Source of the DNA: Zygnema cylindricum
Lineage: Eukaryota; Streptophyta; Zygnematophyceae; Zygnematales; Zygnemataceae
Reading direction: 5' to 3'
NCBI GenBank assembly: GCA_037447655.1
Contig: JBBHKE010001207.1
Coordinates: forward strand, 261,521-325,520
DNA: 64,000 nucleotides
Below, piece by piece: positions 56,272 to 64,000 of this stretch (the first letter of the stretch is position 1; each line of letters begins with the position of its first letter). Both the position numbers and the translations under genes were made by a program. Under the pieces are notes generated by a model. The model saw only the letters and a program-made list of their open reading frames with translations. It ran no database searches and had not been told where the DNA came from.

Positions 56272-56876
56272 GTCACCTGCATATGGCATGTACGTTGTTT
56301 CTTTGAAGTCGCATTGCTCTCGGAGAGGTAGAGAGAGAATGCTATGGGTGCCAGTCTGAGACAGACATACAATTTTTTATTCTGACAAAATTTTGTCAGG
56401 TAATCTGAGACAGACAGACAATTTTTTATTCTGACAAAATTGACGTGTAAGCCCAAGGTTTATTCCTGGACCTACATAATTACGGTGCAGGGAGGTCTAT
56501 CGTCGTCTGTAACCAGTTAATGTAAAAGTAACGATACAAGCGTGGTATGTGGTAAGTATTTAATTTTACAAAACATTTTACCGCTCATTTAACGGAAAGT
56601 GTACAAACTGTGGTACATGTTCAATTCAGTTTTTTAACTTGTACGAAATTGTACGGTCAAAATTTCATTATCATTTTTTACGCTTTTTTCAAATCAACCT
56701 CTCCAGTTTCTACGTATTGTACGCGCCTTCGAATCGTGTGTAAAATGCGTTTTGAACAACTATGGTCCGAATAAGTCCGAAAACAATATGGGTCTTAAGG
56801 TCATATTGTATGTTTTGCATTCAATAGGCATATTGTATGGGACTTCTTTCACCTACTTTTGAACTATGACTAGAAT

Positions 56877-57164
56877 GCTTTTCCCTTTTAGAAAAAGGGC
56901 AAAGCAAAAAGATCCCTAGGGTTCATGGCGATTTTACCCTAATTGCCTGAAAGGGCGACGTGGAGGGTTTCGGAGACGGCCTTTCAATCGGACGCATTCG
57001 ATAATCCCCTGGAAGCACAAATCATCGACGGCTTAAAATCATAGTACCGAATCGACGGCCCCACATTGCCTTTAGGAAAAGGACATATCAGAAAGTGGAA
57101 AAGCTTAGGTATGTAATGGTGTCTTTGGTATTCAATGTTGGCGATGCTTTCTTCGATCTACGAA
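56877..57164. other. unassigned stretch
   Basis: No element ends or coding signal were recognised. Confidence 0.4.
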
Positions 57165-57261
57165 TGAGGGGATGTCCCCATGTACTTGTAACTTAGCAAA
57201 CTTACTTTGTATTTTAGCGCGGATCCGCCGAACCCGGCTTTCAAGTGTCCCTATGTCTGTA

Positions 57262-57475
57262 AGGACTAAATTGCAACTTACACTTGTGACGATTGTATAC
57301 GTCGACAATACCTGTGACGATTGTCAGCGTCTACAATCTGTGGTCGCACGTTATTTTTTGGAACTGCTTTGTGACGTCGCATGTCTTACCGTGACATTGT
57401 AGACGTACCGCATTCCAACTTGGCAGTTTCACGGTTGAAGAAGATGCGCTTTGCCCTTCGCGTCGCTTGTCCGCT
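57262..57475 (+). repeat. ~210-bp direct repeat inside D5 (copy 2 at 58035-58242)
   Basis: From GCAACTTAC to GTCCGCTCGA the two copies differ at only about one position (ACTTACACTTG against ACTTACGCTTG). They flank the F2 element. Confidence 0.92.
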
Positions 57476-58032
57476 CGAAAAGAAATCGTTTTCATAGATC
57501 TTTCATTTGATACCTTTCTTGCCTTTTTTCATTGCAAGAGTTGTGAGATATAAGCGTTAGTGGGAGAGGGAGAGAGAGAGAGGCCCTTTCACGGACTTCG
57601 CTTTTGCGAAATGGCGTCCGTTGGTCGAGACCCCTCCACTGCCTCTGTACGAAAAAAGGTGCACGGAAAAAAGTACGTACAGGCTGTAAACGTGCAGTCT
57701 GATTTTTTTTGAGGAAAATTTTGTCAAAAACCTCCGGCGCGTGCGAAATTATATGCATATTCGGCCACGTCGTGGAACTTTATTTAAAATCACCTCGCGA
57801 GGTGATTTTATTAAAGTTTGAAGATGATCTGAAAGTGGGTCGAAACTCGCTAAACGATAAAGTGAATCGCGATAGACGACAAACTGCGGTACAACTAAAG
57901 TTTTAATGGAACGTAACTTGTACGGTGGTCATTTGAATTTTTTGGTACGGCTGCAGATTTTTTCCTTTTTTTCCAAGTTATAAAGGAAAACGACAGAAAA
58001 TAACTGTAACTTTAGCACATGGGAAAGTGCCC
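57476..58032 (+). mobile_element. F2: F-family MITE inside D5, left end missing
   Basis: It ends CATGGGAAAGTGCCC followed by TAA (58033-58035). The interior matches F1. The left TIR is absent; D sequence joins F interior directly at about 57476. It contains a perfect 24-bp palindrome centred near 57797 (AAAATCACCTCG and its complement). Confidence 0.8.
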
Positions 58033-58715
58033 TAAATCGCAACTTACGCTTGTGACGATTGTATACGTCGACAATACCTGTGACGATTGTCAGCGTCTAC
58101 AATCTGTGGTCGCACGTTATTTTTTGGAACTGCTTTGTGACGTCGCATGTCTTACCGTGACATTGTAGACGTACCGCATTCCAACTTGGCAGTTTCACGG
58201 TTGAAGAAGATGCGCTTTGCCCTTCGCGTCGCTTGTCCGCTCGAGGTGAAATGGCATTATAATTTGAAGACCCTTGCAAATAAAAAATCAGTACTGGACG
58301 AAAACGGACAAAATCAAACAAACTGTGTACTTTTTTTCGTCTTATTATAACGCAAACTGACAGAACATAGCGAACTATGTACTTTTCTTTGTCCTTGGAA
58401 ATCGTAGGAATCTTTTCGAAATTTAAGGCACGTGCGAAAAAATGTTCTTATTTGTCAATAGAAAAAACCTAATTTTAAATCACATCGCCCATGTGTTTTA
58501 AACAAAGGTTTGCAGATGACGTTTTTTGTCATAGAAGTGGGTCGAAAAGCACAAGATGACAAATTTTCGTACATCCTAAGTTTAAGGATGACGCAAATTG
58601 TACTCTACAAATTTGCGATTCCTTCGTACGGTTGCAACTTGGGCAGTACGACGCTAAGTTTTACGGCAAGCAACAAAAAAAAACCCTTACTTATGCACAT
58701 GGGGACACACCCTGA

Positions 58716-59570
58716 GTTCTGGAAAATTTGTGTTAGGGTCCAGCCGTACCATTTGTAATCACGACATAATTGACACTTGGCGTCATAGTGTACGCCAACA
58801 TACTTGCCGCAGATATTTTTTTGTTAACACATGGCAATGATCTGTTGGTTCAGGATAAGGATGCGTCTACAAGCACAACACGTGACTCATCAATGGGGAA
58901 GCAATTTTTGTCTCGAAAGAGACGGCGGCGTTCATTTCGAAATTCTTTGATAGGAGAACGTAAGGAGCATGTCGCGACAAAAAACTCGTGAGAGGCGCTA
59001 AAAAACGATAACGTGTCGAACCAAGGGAGAAAAACCTCTATAGCCTATCAGATTGTACATTTATGGTATTGTCCGAAGTTCCGAACCAAATATGATTTTA
59101 TTCGAACAGATTATTTGCCAGTTCCAAGCAACTCATCAGATTTGGTGTGTCCGTACGAATTGACAGACTTATTGTTCGCACTTCCTTTTTTACCCTAGTT
59201 CACACGTATGAGCAAATGCTTCCATTTTTCCCTTCTTGCCAAATTTTTTTATTCCTTCACTGACATTTGGATTGACTTGTCAGATTGCTAGATATGACGA
59301 AATTTATGCCACCGACACGAAATCAAAACCGCAAATAATATGGACGCTCTACACGCACTTTCGCAGTTCCCCCAAGCCAGAATCGTGAAGTGAAGTATGA
59401 ATTTTGTTTGTGAAGTACAGAACTCTGCCCAGCGTTATTAGCGTTAAAGAAAAAAAAACGTATCCAGTAATTTAGTATTGGTAACGTTATTTTATGTATG
59501 GGGGCTAAAATAATAAATAGCATTATTAATTTTGGCACTTAAACGCCGAATTGTGTGTTTAAGGGTCATG
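58716..59570. other. unassigned stretch
   Basis: Short open frames only, no recognised domain. Confidence 0.4.
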
Positions 59571-60560
59571 TTCCATCAGTCGAAAAGTGGGGAAGTTTAC
59601 AGAAATCAGTGACTATCCTTACCAAATCGTACCACTTTATTTGATTTTATAAGCGAAACAACATTACAGATAATCTTTCCAACACTCTCCGAAGATCTGG
59701 GAGGTAAAACTGACAGTCGAATATTCATCCGGAAGGCGTTCGCTTCATTTTTCTCTGTAGCTGCCAACGTACCTCAAAGAGGTGGGTTGGCAACTACATA
59801 AAATAATTAATCGCGACACGCTGGACGATTAAGCAACTTGTTACGATGGACAACCCACAAAAAATGACAAAATATGCATATGACACGCGATTTCGAAAAT
59901 ACAACCGTAAAACAAAAATGTAGTTTCGTAACTCTCCCTTGTCACTCTATTTTTAGTATCTTTTGTTTGTCACACTATTTCTATCAAAAGACTTTCGTTA
60001 TGTTTGAAAACAGGAACCCTAAAAAATGAGCTGACGTAGAAGACTTGCCTCTGCAAAATGTATAATAACCTTTTGTCGAATGATTATTTCGCACGCAGGT
60101 ACATGGTACGCAAGTGAATATTTGATGTAAGCTTTTTCGGTGCTGTAAATCTTAAGAAAATTCAATATCGGATCATATCTTATATGGTGCGAGTCATTTT
60201 ATAACACATGGTTTACAAACTCTTCGTGATGGAACATTGATTCAATCAACCCGGTCTGTAGAGTTCGCATTACGATTACATACAAGTCTGATGGAACGTT
60301 ACCCTGAGGGTGGTGTTCCATCAGAGGAGAAGTGGGGTAGTTTACAAAAAACGACACTTATCCGTACAAGCCTTACCGCTTATTTTGTTTTTATTCGTGA
60401 ACAACATTATAGACAATCTTCTCAATATTATCCAAAGGTTTGGGAGGTAACAAAGACCGTTGAATACCTTTTTGCGAAGCATTCGCTTCAAAAAATTTTG
60501 TAAATGGTGATGTACCTCGATGAGGTACATCACCGTTTACAAAAAAAAATGAGCCGCGAC
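59571..60560 (+). repeat. two diverged copies of a dispersed repeat (I repeat)
   Basis: 59571-59825 and 60310-60560 share TGTTCCATCAG, AAGTGGGG.AGTTTACA, GGGAGGTAA and CGCGACACG..GGA in order. A third trace lies at 46116-46200. Class unknown. Confidence 0.6.
60496..60544. repeat. 23-bp-stem hairpin in the second I repeat
   Basis: TTTTGTAAATGGTGATG then TACCTC is mirrored by its complement after a 3-base loop (GAT), with a single mismatch. The equivalent place in the first I copy (about 59760-59795) has no such perfect palindrome. Confidence 0.85.
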
Positions 60561-62060
60561 ACGTTGGATAATGAACATAGGTGTTAGGAAGACAACCAAC
60601 GGAAATCGAAAAAAAATCGCACATGATACATCTATTCAAAAATCCTAACCGAAATCACAAAATTAATCTCGTAACGAACTTTCGTCACACTATTTTTGTT
60701 AGCGCCTATTCGTCACACTATTTGTGGCAACGCTCATTCATCACGCAAAAAAGCAAAATGTTTAAAAAGCTTAAAAAAATTGAGTGGTATATGACAAGGC
60801 TTCTCCAAAAAGTACAAAAAATATGTCGTACGATAACCTAGTCCACAAGTACCTGGTACGCAAATGAAGATTTCAAGTTAAAGTTCGTTGGTGAGAAAAC
60901 TATTTGACGATTTTCAATATGAGATTTTATCTTACGTGGTACCATTAAATTTTGAGCACGTAGATTACAGACTCTACGCAATATAAAATCATTCAAAATG
61001 TAGCATCATGTAATGTTGGCCATACGATTACAAAATTTCCTTATGGAATGCCACCCTAACTTGTTGCGTGTACAGTTAGCTAGCATAAACGTTATTCAAA
61101 GTGTGAATGTCTTGTTTTTACACCATTTCTCCGGGTGGGTTACTTGTGGCTTTTGAAACCGAAAGAGGCATGAAGAGTTTTAACCTTATTTTATATTTTT
61201 TACAATATTTTACGGTTTACATTAACTATTTTTATTTTTTACCGTAAAAACTTATACTTAATGTTCACCTATTTTTATTTTTGGTTCAAAGTTATAGCGA
61301 TTCCGTTAACTTTTGAACTTATCGGTTTGCCACTTGCACATATCTCTCATTTATTGCCGAAAGTTTGTACAAATACAATAGCATCTACTGACCCAATGGA
61401 CTCGTACCTTCGTGTAGATTTGTAATGGATGTCAATAATTTTTTATTGCACACTAAAGTAGGAATCCCATTATAGAAAAGGTGAGGTTTTTTAATTGACG
61501 CCGTATATTTTTTTACCATTCCGGACGAAGTATTTTTTTTTTTTTTTTGGAAAAGTCTTTACTAGAGATATATCAAATTTCCCCAAGCTTATGGCGTTAA
61601 ACCTTGAGTGTCTGATTTTTTGTTTTTTTGCATCCGGGACGCAATCACTAAAGTAACATTATCCACGATGAACAAACGATGACAACCTTACACGTCCTTT
61701 AGGTCATATGCCTTTGAAAGGGTGGATGCAAATCCACCAAAGCCGTGAAAAAATCTTAGCAAGAGGATATTTTTTTACGCTCCTTTTGCAATCCACTAAC
61801 CTTTGTGGAGTGATTTTTTTTTTTTTAAATATTGTTGTCTATCAACAAATTTTTTATCGCCATAAATTTGATGTTTGTTGTCGAACGGTTAGAGGGCAAG
61901 ATATGCAGCTTTGGAACTAATAAAACTTATCGCAACACATTTGGTGGGAGGTGGGGTTCGTAAAACTCGCGCACGAGAATAGTGTAGGGGTAGTCGTAAG
62001 GAGGATTTGTTCCCTGACACCCCAAACCTACAGAGCTATCACGATGGTTACCGAATGGAT
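60561..62060. other. unassigned AT-rich stretch
   Basis: Poly-T tracts at 61531-61550 and 61818-61827. No gene or element end was recognised. Confidence 0.4.
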
Positions 62061-62193
62061 ACATTATTGGGATATATCGTAATTGTATCGCGATACTACA
62101 AACCTCGATATATCGTACAAATACATTGACTTTTGGTAAATAAAAAAAGGTACATATCAAATTTCGGAAAGTGGCTCTCGATACACACCACTT
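62061..62193 (-). mobile_element. B-family fragment
   Basis: It contains TTGGGATATATCGTAATTG, CGCGATACTAC and CTCGATATATCGTAC, and ends with TCTCGATACACACCACTTT, a decayed B right end (compare TCGATACCCAACA). Confidence 0.5.
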
Positions 62194-62628
62194 TTATACA
62201 TGACGACAAAGTTCGCACAATGATATACATACAAATCCAACATATGCGCACGATTTTACAAATCATAATATTCGTCCATCCGTACAAATATTTGATTTAG
62301 ATTTTGCGATTGGAGAATCTTTGACAATTTTTAACGTCTGAACACAAGCCTACGTGTCACCACATAGTTGCGCACTTAAAAAAAAGGTTGCTGATTTGCA
62401 CAATCTTACGGAGGATTATGGAATATATATCACTCCAAGTAAACGTGTCCGTACATTTACATAGACCGTCTAATAGAATGGAGGCCTAGGTATCGAGATT
62501 TTGTGCCTACGCACTAAGTGTCGAGATTCTGTCCCTACACACGACCAATAGTTGTAGCCTTCGATATTCCTACTGCGAAACTGTGTACGGAATCCCCAAA
62601 AACAACCTTTTCGGACGTATCTTTGATC
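62194..62628. other. unassigned stretch
   Basis: It contains the second copy of the dispersed repeat seen at 48690 (about 62295-62360). No gene was seen. Confidence 0.4.
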
Positions 62629-62636
62629 GTTTTAAA

Positions 62637-63597
62637 CATAGTTCAGAAGTAGGTGCCCGTACGCCCATACAATATGCACATTGTACGCAAAACATACAAT
62701 ATGCCCTTAAGACCCATATTGTATCGGCTGCAAAATGAAAAAAAATAGGAACAGGGTTGAGTTGCACATCGATCAATAGAGAATTAAACAACATGTCTAA
62801 ATTTTGAAAAAATATCGAAAAAAAAAATATGTATGTGAGTTTTGAGGGACTTTTTATTTAAACCGTCGGATTTGAGCGATCGGACGGTCGTTGATCAAAG
62901 TAGGCGATTTAAGAAGATCACATGAAAAGCCCATAATACAACTTACGAAAAGACAATCTGTCATATTAGCGTCTGCAATTTTGAGGGCCACACTAAATAA
63001 AGCCTCAAATTGATAAACCAGGCAGTATGGGACGATAAAAAAAAAAATTGCCACACTGCCAAAAAAATTACCAAAACCTGCGGACCAACCCCGTTGGCGT
63101 TCACACGGTCGAAACGCGGCTGTCAGACGAATATGTGTGAACGGGGTTTTTCACGACATGGTTTTTTCCCTTTTTCGAACGCACATTCTCATGCGTCCGC
63201 GGTTACTAAAACCAACTTATTGTACTTTTTAACTTAAAAAGTTACATTTATGTATGGTCTGACACTGACCATACACCACTCTATTTAAGATACTTTCATT
63301 TTTTACGGTAGTTGGAAAATAGCCCTAATTAGAGTAATGAAAAATATAGAATAAACTACACTATTTGAGAATTTCCCGGTTTTTTTCCCACTGAATGTCA
63401 TCCTACGCCGTGTCAGTTCGCTAAAAAATTCGGTCCGGCAGCGTGCGCTGTACGTTAATCTTACGTCAGATTTGGATGTTTGTACAGGAGTGTGCACGAC
63501 GCACACACATACAATATGCCTACGTTGCGCGAGTTTTGTGCAAAGTTTTGTGCGCCTACCAAATGCCTACCATAAAAAAGCCTACATTTGAACTATG
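62637..63597 (+). mobile_element. C6: C-family MITE (961 bp)
   Basis: The ends are CATAGTTCAGAAGTAGG and CCTACATTTGAACTATG. A perfect 8-bp duplication, GTTTTAAA, lies at 62629-62636 and 63598-63605. It is a longer relative of C1; most of the extra length lies around 63070-63460 and includes an A-like terminal stretch. Confidence 0.92.
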
Positions 63598-63623
63598 GTT
63601 TTAAAGATTCCCACGAGCGCTTG

Positions 63624-63903
63624 GGGTGTATCCCCTTATGTTCAAATAATGGTTTTTTCTTGTTGTTTTCACATAAAATGGGACTTCCAACGAGAAAATT
63701 TTACGCCGTACGAAAAATGGGCAAAAATACAAATACATTTTGCGTCATCTTATAACTTGGAAGGTACGACAGTTTTGCGTTATGGTCATCGCGACCCATT
63801 TCTAGATGATCTTCACACTTCCACTGGAATCAAATAGCTATCTGATTTTAATCAAAATAATACCCGATGGACGTATAGAAAACCAAGATTGCAAGCGTCA
63901 AAC

Positions 63904-63938
<35 letters not shown>

Positions 63939-64000
63939 TTGGGGGAGTATTTTAAAAAAAAAATTGTTTTACCGTTTACAAAAAATTTGTTTGTTTGTTT
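63624..64000 (+). mobile_element. E3: left part of an E-family MITE, cut by window end
   Basis: It starts near 63624 (GGGGTGTATCCCCTTATG) and follows E1/E2 (ATAAAATGGGACTTCCAACG, GAAAAATGGGCAAAAA). A poly-T tract of about 30 bp lies at 63906-63936. Confidence 0.75.

Larger units (their letters stand above)
52581..56764 (+). mobile_element. G2: full-length hAT transposon with dead transposase (4.2 kb)
   Basis: The ends are CCTAGTTGTTCAAA on the left and TTTTGAACAACTATG on the right. A perfect 8-bp target duplication, GTCCGAAT, lies at 52573-52580 and 56765-56772. It contains the transposase pseudogene 53219-55338 and the nested B3 MITE. G1 (39791-40524) is a short relative. The 8-bp duplication, the TIR and the BED/hAT-dimerisation protein together identify the hAT superfamily. 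Confidence 0.92.
52393..56868 (-). mobile_element. C5: C-family MITE split by a hAT element
   Basis: The left part, 52393-52580, starts CATAGTTCAAAAGTAGG. The right part, from 56773, ends ACCTACTTTTGAACTATG at 56868. The 8-bp flanks ACTAGATT (52385-52392) and ACTAGAAT (56869-56876) match at 7 of 8. Without the insert the element is about 284 bp. Confidence 0.85.
57168..58712 (+). mobile_element. D5: D-family MITE (1545 bp) carrying F2 and an internal duplication
   Basis: It starts GGGGATGTCCCCATG and ends CATGGGGACACACCC, flanked by TGA at 57165-57167 and 58713-58715, a TNA target site. Without F2 and the duplication its length would be close to the family's 776 bp. The internal palindrome lies near 58476-58502, slightly eroded. 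Confidence 0.85.

Overview
The window looks like nuclear DNA of a streptophyte (a land plant or a streptophyte alga). Two intact, many-intron genes have clear plant homologues. Everything around them is a dense mosaic of nested, mostly decayed transposable elements. The genus cannot be read from sequence alone. The reverse transcriptase remnant at 22.9-26.1 kb is of a type I associate from memory with algal, bryophyte and lycophyte genomes, so a charophyte or early-diverging plant is a weak guess. There is a 10-N gap at 50826-50835. I saw no tRNA, rRNA or CRISPR.

Layout. 1-5667: degenerate Ty3/gypsy (chromovirus-like) element with its 3' LTR; it sits in a PIF/Harbinger-like MITE (D family). 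5668-11012: nested MITEs of several families. 11939-21545 (+): ten-exon gene for a 366-residue, probably mitochondrial NAD(P)-binding Rossmann protein (atypical SDR, Arabidopsis At5g10730 / yeast Coq11 type). 22872-26064 (-): dead retroelement, followed by long microsatellites. 28665/28819-30794 (-): R2R3-MYB gene of the FOUR LIPS/MYB88 type. 32489-48673: MITE-rich stretch with tandem A elements, E/D/F Harbinger-like elements, hAT-type C elements, a solo LTR with a perfect target duplication, and a 134-bp perfect inverted repeat. 49361-49918: possible promoter plus first exon of a secreted protein. 52393-56868: three-level nest, a C MITE containing a hAT transposase element that contains a B MITE, each with its own 8-bp target duplication. 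57168-58712: D element with nested F element and an internal duplication. 62637-64000: C and E elements.

MITE families are named here for reference. A: TIR TACACCG..AATCG, TA at both edges. B: TIR TAGTGTTGGGTATCG, 8-bp TSD. C: TIR CATAGTTCAAAAGTAGG, 8-bp TSD. D/E/F: TIR GGGTGTGTCCCC-like, 3-bp TNA TSD. G: the hAT with transposase, TIR CATAGTTGTTCAAA, 8-bp TSD. H: older repeat that hosts C2. Many element edges are fixed by target-site duplications visible in the sequence. The two genes show no functional link to each other; the main biology here is the transposon community and how its members insert into one another and into introns.
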